Below, one piece after another: positions 48,301-62,320 of a DNA stretch of 64,000 bases. The DNA is from Halisarca cf. caerulea (Eukaryota > Porifera > Demospongiae > Chondrillida > Halisarcidae), in contig CAUJGJ010000313.1 in assembly GCA_963170055.1 (NCBI GenBank), positions 2,206,201 through 2,270,200 on the forward strand, given 5' to 3'. Made by a program: the position numbers and the translations under genes. Each line of letters starts with the position of its first letter. Within the stretch, counting starts at the first letter, position 1. The notes beneath the pieces were generated by a model. That model saw only the letters and a program-made list of their open reading frames with translations. It was not told the DNA's origin and ran no database searches.

Positions 48301-51300
48301 GTCCACAGTATACCACTGCATATATTACTCATACAATAGAAGGATGGCAGAATTCGCAAGCTCTTGATTGCAAATATTTTGTCATCCCTTATGTGAAACA
48401 ATTCATAAATTTAAATTAGGCTACAACTTATGAACACACACATACTTCAGTTGAACATCCTGACTGTAACCATGATTGTCTATGTCTATCAAGTCCATCT
48501 GAACATCTACAATAAGGATGGGTCACATAGGTACACAACACAATGGTGCTGAACATACGACATGCATGCATAAACATCATATGCTTGATAATGATCATAT
48601 GAATGTTGAAAGATACCTATTTAAGCTTGAGCACCATCCACAGACAAAATCTGTAAGTTCTGTCATCTTTGAACAGTCCAAACATGAATTAGCACTAATA
48701 CAATCTATGACACCAAGGTATTTAAAAATATACACATCATTACCATTTGAATACTGAAGCTACCCCAAGAAACCTACTTGCTAGTGGGGTCAGAATTATA
48801 ACTGAATTTGATGATACATTCTTCACAAGAAGATCAACAGCATGGTATTCAGAAATAACTCCATACAGAAATCCTTTATTGACAAAGAATAACATAGACT
48901 ACACTGAAATTCTACAATTATGAAAATACAGTACATGGAAAAAGAATCAAAATCTTGCAACTGACCATTAAATATAAAACGGATCCAAAAGAAAGCATCA
49001 GAAATTCCTACTCTCAGTGGATGATTAGTGCTGTTGATAAGAGAAAGGTGAATTGGGATCTACATGAAAAAGAATATGATTATGAACATTAAAATTAGGC
49101 AGGTTACGCAGGACAAGATGAAAAGTATCATTATAACATGGACGGCTTATATAATCCAAAAGCTACATGTAAATACATATGCATAGCATCTCTACAAGCA
49201 TTACACAAAACTACTAAATAAAATCCGTTGACTACTATACCTTTCCTAAACCAACTGTTTAGGTATCCAATTGTATATGAACGTACATTAATGTACATTC
49301 CATACAAGACACTACCATTTGGAATACTCAATAATGCGCATTACGTGTAATATATACTGATTGCAGTGTACACAAAAATTTTTACTCAATTTTTACTCAA
49401 TAGCATATAAGGCAATTTTACATATTATAGAGTGAAATCAGCAGGAAATCAAAATGTACATGTTGTGAGGCTTGAATACATAAATTAAAGATGAGCGACA
49501 CGATAATAGCTACAATATAACAATGTATACCGGGGGTTACTTATATAGGTACATCATTAAATACATCTACTGCTGTGGATTATAGATGAAAAAAAACTAA
49601 CCTCCTTGTAAACAAAGTGAATGGTCCCATTCTGAAAAAGTGACACTTGAAAAGTAAACGGTCCATCTAGGAGAAACAAATTCTAACAGATTCAAGAAAG
49701 ATTGTTTGAATTGGGGGTTCTGTACAAACAGGTGACTCCCAACTACTGTACACAAGCAATTAGAGTCACTATGCTTAAGGAGGAGGGAAAAAAGTTCACA
49801 TGCAAGCCTATAATAGCCCACTATTTTGGCCCCTTTATTCAGAGACTGTGATGTCATCAGTGAGCATACACAATGATCAACAGCTCTATAATACAGCAAT
49901 ACTGGAAAAAGTTCATAAATAAGTTATTTTTAGAAGTGAAATAAAGTTCCAAGAAATCAGTGCCCATATGTACGTACAGCAAAGGTCTGGGGTATGCTAA
50001 ACTACATCAACTTGCATGTCATGAACCTAGTTTTGCACAGTTGGCCCACGAGGGAGGTCTACTCCTCCACAACAGACCTATGCGCAGTGAAGTGCACGAT
50101 AAGTACTAGCTACTACAGAGCTTTGAGGGTGTAACGTGTTACTAGCGGCAGACCTGAGGGGTGAGGTTAGTAACATGTTACGCACAATCAAGGCCCTGAA
50201 GTAACTAGTTCATCACAAGAATATAAGCCCTACAAAGGCTCAGCCAATTCGAAACTTGTGGTTGGTTGGTAAAAATGGCAAAGTAATCACAGCTGCAGCG
50301 GAAAACAAAGAGTTTACTCACAGAATCTCAAGTTCGGTTCGATGTCATGATATACAAAGACAAGTGTGCAGCTGAAAATGATTTACCTGTGTAATCTAAA
50401 ATTTGGTTTGATTTCATGCTAGATGACACAGACTTTGAGGAGTTCGCAAGGCTACGTGCCTAAAAGCATCTAGTGTAATACTCTAAAGTGCATTACCTGC
50501 TCCCGGTTTCAGTGGATGCAACTTTTACTAACAACTGTGTATTCCAGATCATCCCACCGTCAACATCTTCGATCCAACCACCCGTCAATCCTTTACTGGC
50601 CCTACCCTACAATGAAAACTATAGTCTTGAGTGGAATTACAGATACTTCAGAAGCGTAGGAACCTATATTACAGGGTGGGCTTGAGCCCCCTTGAGTTGA
50701 AATCCAGGGGGGTGAGTGAGCCCCCCCCTACTCAAATCCTTAAAGTTTTGCAAAAAAAAACAAACAAACAAACAAACTATTGTTGATAGATATTCTTAGA
50801 AAGGACCATTCCAAGTCAGTACCTGGCATACAGATCGATTCTACTCAGATATGGAAGATTCTTAGCATTGAATTAGCTAACAGATCCTTTGTTCCAAGCC
50901 CGGTCGTCGAGAAAACTCGTCAAACGACATTTTTTGCGGCCATTTTGGAAGCGGAAGCAGCTAGCTTGGAACGAGTAATAAGAAATGTACCACATACTCA
51001 AAGACGAAACTGGAAAATTAAATGCTGTATCTGTCTATAGCTAGCAATTTTTCATCAGTCACCAATAGGAGATTATGTTATTTTGGTCGTTTTTGTTCAA
51101 TAATGCTTCTTTTAACTACAGTATATTATTGTTTCCAAGGCATTATATATTAAGTGTACTGTTGTTGATTTGGCATAATAATTATTACAAGCAACGATTT
51201 TAGCTATTGCACCTGGATGAGCCCCCCCCCCCCAATTGGAATCATCTTCCTACACCCCTGTACTCTATTGTGGAATCGACCGAAAAGAATTATTCGAATT

Positions 51301-54300
51301 CACCCGCCATTTTTAGTAAGTGCATGGGCTCTTACAGGTTACTAACGGGTGTTAAATTCATTACTAACATGCCGGCTTCTTTGACGTATGATGTCATCAT
51401 GTTATAAACACACCTATGCACCATATATTCTGTAAAAAATTGTCACACCTAGATTCACAAAAATTTTGTCTGATGAGAAGTTAGAGTTGTTTTCGTCCCT
51501 TTGAGATTGGTAGATGAAACCTTGGAGTTGAAGGACGAACACTTAGAGAGCTGACGAAGTTTTAGAGTTCAGCCATTGTAGTTGCGAAAAATGGCGTCCT
51601 CTCTATTTAAAAATGTGGATTGCTTCAATTATTCACGGGTATCACGTCTACAAGGACATTTGGAACCCAGTTATTGGGGAAGTTTTAGAATGCAAATGTG
51701 AAGAGGATAACAACCACAACAACTTTTCATTGCATGTAAAAAGGCAGATGGAATGATTGTGGGTCATTTGCCCCATGGTTCTCAAACATACTTCGACTTT
51801 TTAGGGCACAATGGTGTGCTACAGTTACTGAGCTCAGAAAATATTGTCGAGAGGTTGGTGGCATGGAAGTTCCTTGAAAGTAAACATTGACTTGGAAAAC
51901 GAAGCATATTCAGAAGTTGAAGAAGTTCAGAGCAAAGTGTAAAAATTCTTGTTACCCATCACCAGAATATAGTATGTACATGCTATTTTTCTTTGGAAAT
52001 GATGAATTGCTTATATAAACCCAAGGTAGAATTGAAAAGGTTATGTACATGCACGACAGAAACAATAACTTCAATCTGCAACCATTATATCATCTGGCTG
52101 CTGTCTTCATCTAAATTGCTACAAACTATCACCATACAGTATTCGGATGTCTGGTAGTTCTTGTGCACAGTGAATGACATCATTTTCGCTACATGGCATT
52201 CGAATTCCCTTGAACTTGTCTGTGTGTTTAAATGACATGGCCTCTTGTTACAAGGTCAGACTTGGACGGAGGTGGGATTCTTCCATCTGACTGTTCTGCT
52301 TTCTCCTGCACGTATGCTTCCCACTGATGTCTCATCATTGCCTTGAAAGGCTTATTCAGCGAAACATTGAGAGGTTGTATTTTGCTTATGCAACCTCCTG
52401 GAATTACAGCAGTTGTTGTGGTGCACTTTCTCAGCGCTTCTCTTACATTGTTCTGTAAATGTGCACTAAACGTATCAAACATCAAGAGGCAGTGCTTTTC
52501 ATGAGTGAATTTCTTCAGGATCCTGTTGATCCATACAATCATTGTGTCATTGTCCATATAACCCTTCTTTGGTATGCTACAATGACATCTAAAGGGATAT
52601 GAACATCCTTGAGAACCCTTGGTGTTTTGCCTCGGAAGATAAGCAAGGGCTTCAACATCTGACCTGAAGCTGTGCATGTCAGAACCACAGAAATTATTTT
52701 CTTGTCAGAACCAGTTCCTCTTATTCTGACCTGCCTTTCACCTTTTGTAGCAACAGTGTAATTCCCCAGCATGCTGAACCAAATTGGTGTTTCGTCCATA
52801 TTTAAAATTAGTTTATCATTAAATTTATGGAGCTTTCAAAGTGTTGTTACCTCGTGCATGAACCTTTCCAGCTTCTTTTGAAGCTCTGCTGGCAATTTTT
52901 GTCTGATAGAGGTGGCTCTCCTAAGGCACAGTGAATGGCGAGTCATGAATTTCCCAAGCCACCCAGTTGAGGCTTTGAAGTTGGGATTGTGCTGGGTAAT
53001 GACACCTTTTGCTTACCTGCATATGTCTTGTTGCTGGACTGGGAGCTGAAGGTCTCTCTTTTGGAGTATCCAGCAAACAATCTCCTTATCCACACTGGGG
53101 GGGGGGAGAGGTGATGACCTGATCCTTTAGATAATTGTTGTCCTTTTTTCTTTTGGTCATTTGGCCCTGGTGCTTGGTCCAAACCCTTCCAGGATGAAAT
53201 TGTGGTCCTTGGTATACCAAAGTGCTTAGTTGCCTTTGACTCACTGTGTGCCTTGACATATGCTAACACTTCTAGCTTTTGTCCAAGTGTGTATGATTTA
53301 TAAACTGTTGACCTTGTCTTGCCTGTTGGTAGCGAAGATCCACTTCCTACTGTTGGTTGTGCCTGCGTTGATTGTTCTGATGCAAACTGAACAGTTCTAG
53401 GGCTGTACTTTCTTAGAAAGTTAGAGAGTTGTGACAAATGGGATGATGACTGGGTTTCTTTTGAAAAATAGTGGGTAATCAACATCTTCTTGGGAGGAGG
53501 AGAGTCATCAAAACTTGAACCTAGTTCAACAATTTCGCTTGGGCTCCAACGTCCTTCTTCCTTGCCCAAAAAAACACCTCTTGCTCTGGTGTTGATTGAG
53601 GGTACGGCGAATCCAGCAAACAGGGAGAACAAGGTGTCTCAGATAAGTACTCTAGCAAATCCTGAGATTCTGTTGTCATTTTGCAGCACAATTACCAGTA
53701 AAGCAAAGATAAAACTATTGAAATCAAAACAAGCCGAACAATCATTCAAGGCTGGCACAAAGGCTGATGCAATTTGCATGTATATGATGGAAATTTAGAA
53801 GATGAATATTGAATTACAAAATTTTGGAGGAAGTGATAAAATTGCCATTTCGTCAAATTTTATAGGTACTTTGGGCACAAATCCAAGGATAACGAACTTT
53901 AGGGGTGACAAAGTTTTAGAGAATAAGTTCAGCTCAATAACCTAGTCTACAAAGGTGAGGAAAAAGACATTAGGAACAGAGGATGTGATGATTGCATAGC
54001 TATCTTTTGTTTAGATGTGATCACATTCACTTAGAGATGTTGCCAAATAACAAGAAAATAGTGCTTCTTATCTGTGAACCTGTACATTCGTAAATGCAAG
54101 ACAATAACTACTGAAATTCTCTCAGTCTACAGCTATCTACACTGTAGGGCAGATATAAAGTAGATTGTTTCCTGCAGATGTTCATTCTTCTTCATGGCTA
54201 TTTACACACACAAAGCAGTGCTAGGTTTGGTCTCCACAGATGTTTATCACCACTTGGTCTATTGTTTGTGGGTGTGTAGATCTCCCTCACGGACTCTACT

Positions 54301-57300
54301 AGCTTCATTCCCAGACCCATTCTGCACACAAAGATGGGTCTGGTGACTAATTGGAAAATTACTGGCGGGTCAAAGGTCTTATACTGAATACTAAGTACCA
54401 ATCAGATTGCTCAGCTGAGAATATTAATGATCTTGTCACCTGACATCAGCTGTCACAAATTTATGAGCGGGGCATTGTGGTATATACACACGATGGAAAG
54501 CGACGGTATTTAGTTCCTTTGTTGCAGCAAAGAAATCAGTATTACTAAGGCAGCGCATTGGATCGAGCCATTGTTAAGGCCTCAAAATCTTTAGGTTAGC
54601 TGAGCAGATAAAATCACAGGATTTACGATCAAAGATGACACACCTGAAGACAAACAAAGATTCGAAATCTCCTCCATTGACTCTTCCACTGCGGTGAGTT
54701 GATTAATTGCTTTGCTCAACAGAGATAGTACTTGGAGCAAGTATATGCATATTCTGCTTCCCTTTCTTCCTATAATATTATTCCCCCAAAACGTGCATGA
54801 ATAGATCGCAAAACAATCAAATAAAGCGGACCAGTTCCATTTAACAACGACGATGCATTCCTTTGCCTCAAATCCCTTGAAGCAACTGCAACTATTTCAC
54901 AAGCAACATACTTCTCCGTTATTTCTGGACAAGGAACGCATAGTGATTCCTAATTGTTTGAAAAAAACACATGAATGGATAAGTGACTGATGCCAAATCA
55001 CAAAGACTGCACGTGGTCTTTGCAGTATTAGTCACCAGACCAACCTTTCCCGGCAGAAGAAAATGGCAGCTGGAAGTGAGGCCGGGAATGAGACTAGGGC
55101 TCTACATGAGCTAGGAAAACATAAACATCACCATATCTTATCATAACAAATTGGTCTGTGAAGTGAATATTATGTGATGGCTGTATAAGTAGTCGTCCTG
55201 CCTGAGGATTGTATGTAGTAGTGTCATATACAGCAGGGGCTCATGTACCTGCAACACCTACCTTCTGTGTGATCAAGATTTAGAACATTATTCCACTGTG
55301 CAGTGAACTGTTTTTCTGCAATGAAAACAAAATGTACTAATGATCACATGTAATCAATAAAACTGGCACAAGATGAACCAACAAGACTAACCAGTGCTAC
55401 GTGTGTAAACACTTGAATTTGAATTCAGTGTTACATCAAAATTTGCTTGAAGGGGTGCAATATACTGAAAATCCGCAATAAGGGAATGTTTCAAAGTTCC
55501 AGTGTACAAGAATCCTGCATATACGTAAATACAGAGCAAATTTACTACATTTGAGGGCAGACTTGAATAAATATATGTACTGTATGTGTAACCTACGGAA
55601 GGGTTCACAATAGTTTGGATGATGTATGTACAGTGAAATCTGCTTGCAATAATGCAACTTTATTATTTTTAGAATGAAATGAAATCTCTATTCTGTGTGT
55701 ACAGTACAAGTGGACATGCCACATTTCAGGAATTACCATTTGTTCCAACTCCAATGTAATCAACTTGATGACCATAATAGGGAAAGGAAAACTTCAGTTT
55801 ATAAAGCTAAAAAAGGAAACCAGAAAGAACATCTTGTACAAAATTTACAACAACCATGCATAGCACAAACTACCAGACCTACTGCAATGTTAGGAAGCCA
55901 GTAATTGCAACTAGTTAACACTCCAATATTATTATTAATATCTACATACTGTGGAACGTGCTTAATAAGTACCTGGCTTATATGTACATACTCCTGGATA
56001 ATAAGTACTCCTCATTCTGTCCCCTTCTACTACCTCATGTACATAAACCAACCCTGATAGTAAGGACCTCTGATGACAAGTACTGCATGATATTGTGTCC
56101 CCTTTGAAGTACGTACGTATTAAGCAAGATTCACAGTATTCTACATTTATGCAATATACGTATCTAGAGGCTAATTTATCTCTAATCTAAAAGCCTACTT
56201 GAGGTACGTATGAGAGGGGAACCCAAAAGGGAGTCCGTTTTGAGGCTCCATTCTGCTACCTTCCACTACTCAACCTTAGCTTTGACCTACATAAATCAAC
56301 TATTAAACTCTGTCTGCATCAAGCATGCCTTAGTACTATGCAAGTGGCCCTTGGAATTGGCAAAAGTACAGCGATCGCCGTGAACACAATGATCGAAACA
56401 GGAAGAAATTGAACAAAATCAAAAGCAATTTGAAGTGATAGTTATGTCTGAAACTAAGTACAAAAATTGAACTGAAGAAGACGAAATTCTTGTTTAAGCA
56501 ATTCGGTGTGTAGTTGCTTGCTCTCAAGGCACCGTTTGCTGCTATCCAGTGGAGGCTCTAAGAACATACAAGAGCTCATAAAAGATCTTCGTCAACGATA
56601 GGTCGATTATACTATATCGAACGAAGAACAATTTGTCTGTGAGGATTGTTCAATCCAGTGTACGTACAACAATCACAGATTCTTGCTGTGTGCTAGTCTG
56701 ACAAAGCCAGACTCATCCTATAAAATGGTGGCACATAGTAAGAATCTGTGTTTGTTTAATCTTTTCTTACCCTTCTATTCCTACAATTTTTACTAACTTC
56801 ATAATTTTTCAGCCTTGCTTTACATTTTCATGACCAAAATAAAAGGGGGGCCTATTTTGTCCTGGTAGGGCCCAAAGTAGTAACCGAATCAGGGTGAATT
56901 AGGCCCCATGGGGCCCAAAACAGCAACCAAATTTGGCCCCATAGGGCCTAATGAAGGGGGGGGGGGGGCTGAATTTGGTGTGACAGACAATTTGCTTTAG
57001 AATGCCAAATTTAGTATCTGTCAATACTACAAACATCACAATATATGTGCTTTCCATTGCTTAGTACCCAGCACAAAATTCAGCCGGAATGCTATTGGCA
57101 TATAAAATAGCAGCAGAGTAAAGTTCTGGGTAAGATTACAGGCTGAACTGACCAGTGAAATCATAGAGAATACAAACAGTAAAAGTGTATACAACTTTGT
57201 GGTGGGGATTCACAAAAGATGTTTCACAAATGTGGTTTTCAGGTAAAAAAGTGTCAGATAAACAAGGTGTGACTGTACTTGCAGTGCTGGTGATCTGACG

Positions 57301-60300
57301 AAAGTGAATGTGCAGATGCTCATATAACATCCAGGTTTAGAAAACTGAAACAAGGAAATCAATACTGATTACGCATGAGGGTAACTGCCTTATACGTAAA
57401 TACCCTACACAAGATTGGAAATCATTTCTGGTTGATGACAAACAATTCCCAAAGTGGACTGGTTCAAAAGACCAGACAAAACTTGATTCATGTTCTCACA
57501 CTAATCAAATTCTTAATGGGATTATTACAAGCCAGTGGTGCTGCAGAGGTCCAATTGAGCATCTAGAAAACATGGTCATCATCCTCTGCATTGTGCACAC
57601 AACCACCTTGCAGTTGGTCCAAGGTAGAATAGTAGGCAGTTGGAACCTGTACAGTATAATCTTTCACCCATTGGGGAATGAAAAACAGTGCTGAATTATA
57701 GAGGTCAATTTGCATGGTAAAAGTTAATGGTTTTGGTCGGTTTAGGTGAATCCTGGTTCATAGAGGTTCCGGATTAGGCAGGTTCCACTGTACATATATT
57801 AAAAACTACCTTAATTGCATATAGAAGATACACTACAATCTGTTGTACATAAGGCAATTTGATCAAGGAACTGGACACAAATTGGTCAATCATTAATCAT
57901 CATGAGATAGGTATGGAACATTAGTGCTATTCACACACATGCCATCTATTGTACAGTATGAAATATTAACTTCGTGGTCTAATATTCTCATGTTTTTAAC
58001 AAACCTGCCTAACAAGCATGAAATTAGTGATTTAAGAATATGTCACGTCCAAGCTTTCCAATTTCAAATGGGGGTGGAGAAGTGAGATTTGGGGCTCTCC
58101 ACAAAGTGCAAATATCAGTCATTCCTAATGTACAGAGCTATAAACTTGATCAATCACTGCTTGTGACTTGGTTCCAAATTAAACTTCAGATTCCTACATG
58201 TATTGTTTTCTGAATGTTGGGCTTTTTGAGTGTTCACAAAAATATAAGTTAATACAAATTTCCCAAATATACGTATTTACAGGTACAAACATATATGAGC
58301 ATGAACTTGAGGAAGCATTGGATTTGTCATGCACCCAACTAGAACTGTAACATACCTAAGACAGTAGTTGTTAGTATTCCTTGCAAAATTTAGACTCATA
58401 GTTTTGAGTAGCTTCCTTTACATACTTCGTTGCCACCATTTTAACATGACATTACTGTTAACTTACACTTGGAGGGCAGTGCATGAATATGAATATCTCG
58501 TTCGTACAATGACAAGTCGTATACATTCACATGACCAAAAGTGGATTCTTGCATATAATGTACATGTGTATGTATGCAACACAAAAAAGTGGTATGTCTC
58601 CTAGACAAAAATATGCCAATTACTACCATTTTATGATTAGAAAGCAGTCTGATCATGCTGTTTGGCAGATAAATAAAGATTTATCACTCATAAAACAGGG
58701 GTAATCACACAAAAAAAACTATTATTCTTAAGTGATTTTGTCTTAAGCTTACTTGCACAACCATTGTTTTATTTGACAATGGTGATATCGCAACCTGTTC
58801 ATCTGTCCCATGCAAAGCAGCTAAGTCAAGCCAATACTTCTGAAATTCCTCTTTCCCGTGAGAATACTTTGAGGAGTAATAATCATGATCATCCTGACAG
58901 AATAACAAGTAAAAGAATAAAAAATATAATAAAATAGAAATAAGTACTAGTTACTACATGACTGCGAGGGAGTATTGCATTTAATTTAACTCAAGACCCA
59001 AATGTGCAAAGTGTCCGAGGGTAAGTGCAGTGAATGTGATACTCCCGAGAGACGGGTGTATAGTACGTAACTGGTTATTTTATTGCCAAATAAATGCTTT
59101 GATAAATTCGCAGGATGATGATTTGAAGGTTTCTCAGACAAGCCATTTGAGTATTTATACACTTTGAATAACGTTGTCGTGATCAATTGTGTATCTTAAC
59201 AAACCAAACTCCTTTAAAATGTGCAGTAAGGTTAGTGTGTTTGGTAGGAGCCTATCAGAGAATTTACAAGTAGGTCGTGCTGGCCATCACTGATTGTTTT
59301 ATATAGCGTGCACAACATTCCCCACTTCTAAAAGTCTTTCTTTAACCATTAATCAAGGCTTAATGATTGTAGTCAAGTACTGAATGCGCCCCGGGTCTCC
59401 TGCAGTTTTTTCTCTGTTTTTTTTTGTATCTAATTTTATGTGGGACCCCTTTAGCCTGAGGCTATTCCACCAGGGGCCTACGAAACTCATGCAAATTACG
59501 CACAATTTTTACATACACATTGTGTGGCTTCAGTAGCTGCACTTTTTTTCATAAACAAGCAAGGGGTGCAGGTTGGGAATCGAACCCACACACTTTGATG
59601 TCAAATCTACACAGGCTAGCTACTGAGCCACCCTGCACCTTGGGCCAGTTTACTCCCAGGTGGTAAATTCATTACCACATAGGTGGCTCTTTTGATGTAT
59701 GATGTCATCATGTGATAAGTGTTATCACTATATATAGCCAGTGATGCCATGGAGAACGTCCCTAGGGGGGGTGGGGAGAGGCATTCAGGTAATTATTCAT
59801 TTTCTTCTATTGATTCTTCAGACAGTAGTAATGGGATGTTCGACTTGTCTGATTACAATGATAGCTTGGAATCGTGGTCTTCATTGAAAATGATGTTTTG
59901 GAATGTATATGGATGGTCCTGTGGGCAAGTTGATGTGGTGAAAGAGGTGGAGTCCATGAACATGAGGTTAGGGGTCTTCAATAGGTTCAAGCCTGATATC
60001 ATTTGTGTTGCAGAGACATGGCTGAAGGGTGAAGACGTTGCTAGATTTGATGGACATACCTGGCTTAGTTGCAACAGAAGGTCTCTTTCGAGGAGGGCTG
60101 TGAGAGGTTCTGGTGGTGTTGGGGTGTTCTTCCGTAACGTCATCCTGAATAACTGGACTGTGTCTATGTTAGATTCAGAGACTGGACTGTGTCTATATTA
60201 GATTCAGAGACTGAGGACATTTTGTGGCTCAAGGTCAACTGCCAAGGAGGTCATTCCTGGATTGTGCTTGTTGTATGTTACTTACCACCCATGAGCTCAT

Positions 60301-61659
60301 GCAGAGATGTTGATGTATATGAAGTCTTATCAGTGCTGGCTGAACAGGTTGCCAGACACTCACAATTGGGGACTGTTGTCCTGTGTGGTGATTTCAATGC
60401 AAGATGTACGTAGCTACCTACAGGAGGGAACTATACCAAGAACAACCATCAAAGGCACCAAAAATGAGCAGGGGGAGATATTGGTTGAGTTCTTGATGGA
60501 GGCTGGTTTGTGTTTAGTTAATGGAAGGAAGGGTGAGGACAATTTCACTTGTATCAGCCAAAGGTAGCTTGGCGGTAGATGTTTGCATCATTTCAGAGGA
60601 TAATTTTGACTTGATCTCCAAGTTCCAGGTCAAAACCATGTCAAAGTGTGAATTGTTAGATGATAATGATTTCGCTCCACTTCACTCAGTCCTGATTTGG
60701 TCTTCAGGTGTTGTCGAGAATTGCTTCAATGATTCTGATGGAGTGTCAAATAGCAATAAGGGGGTAAGTAAATATCTGCTGATGCATCCAGCAGCTCATC
60801 TCAGAGGTCTTAGAGGTTGGCATGGACCAGGCAAAACTAGAAGATGTATATGACAAATTGTTGAAGAGAATGATTGATGGCTTGGTTGAGAAGAGAGTTC
60901 GTCAAAAGAAAAGCCAAGTGTGGTTCAATGAGAAATTGGCAAAGTTGCGAAGGGCGATGCGTAAGGCTGAGTCCCAATGGCTATGTACGTACTTCCAGTA
61001 GGGGAAGGTTAGAGAAACGGCGGCTAATGTATGTGGAAGAAGGAGAGAGCATTGTAGAGCTGTTAAAAAAGCAAAGAAGGCATATAAGGAGCGACTATGT
61101 AATAGATTGGAGGAGAAACATGGATCCAAATCTTCTTGGAAGGAGGCTAGAGCAATTGGTCTTTGTAGCAAGAATCGGTTGTTCAACCGGAAAGAAGTTC
61201 TCAATCTGGTGATGAGGCAGTAGATGCATGGAGATCACACTTCCAAGTGTTACTTGGTGGAGGTATGAATAACCCACAGAGCTCAGCCTCTAATCCTTCA
61301 TGTCCTAGTGATCAAAGGTTGAGGTCGATTGATACGGAAATATCTGAGATCCTCTCTAAGTGCATTTCACAGGAAGAGGTTGATCGGGCTCTCTCTGAGG
61401 TGAAGAAATCTCCTACATGAGGGAAAGATGGTGTGTCTGCTGAGATGCTGAAAAGTGTATGGTTGGCATTATTTCAGCGTTGCTGGGAGTGTGGTATAAC
61501 TCCAACTCTGCATGAATTATTATCTTAGACCAGACTGGTAACTGTGTATGGATTTTTTTGTCAAACATTTTAGCAGGGTCTGGATTGTGTAAGACCTCAC
61601 ATGTACCCTTTTTTTGCTGTTTTTTTCCCCCAATAATTATGGCTCATGTGCAGTGAAAA

Positions 61660-61747
<88 letters not shown>

Positions 61748-61876
61748 GGAAGGGAGGAAGGGAGGGAAGGGGAGGGAGGGAGGGAAAGAGCGGTAGGAGA
61801 GGTGTATGTGTGCATGTGTACGTGTGTGTAGGAGGGAGGGAGGGAGAAAAGGAGGGGAAAGGAGGTAGAGAGAGTG

Positions 61877-61954
<78 letters not shown>

Positions 61955-62251
61955 TGTGAGAGAGAAAGAGAGAAAGAGAGATAGAGGGAGTGGTGTGTGT
62001 GCATGTGTACATGTGTGGGGGAGGGGAAGGGAGGGAGGGAGAAAAGGAAAGGGGAAGGAGGGAGAGAGAGAGAGGTGTGAGAGGTGTGTGTTACTGTATA
62101 CGTGTTTATGTGTGTACGTGTGTGGGTGGAGGGGGAGGGAGGGAGTGAAGGAGGGAGAGAAGGAGGGAGGGAGAGAGAGGTGTGAGAGGTGTATGTGTGT
62201 ATGTGTGTGTGTCCGTGCATGCATGCGTGTGCATGTGTGTGGTGTGCAAGT

Positions 62252-62320
<69 letters not shown>

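Noticed and set aside
51553..53927. GACGAAGTTTTAGAG and GACAAAGTTTTAGAG as transposon ends flanking the pogo-like transposase
   Set aside because: They are in direct, not inverted, orientation and the similarity is short; they cannot be pogo terminal inverted repeats as read.
57315..57345. Alternative reading FSKPGCYMS for PLXDC exon 4
   Set aside because: It is phase 0 at both ends and cannot join exon 5, which needs one leftover base; it also lacks family similarity.
59853..60143. Minus-strand frame opposite the LINE endonuclease
   Set aside because: It is the antisense shadow of a domain whose sense frame has clear motifs.
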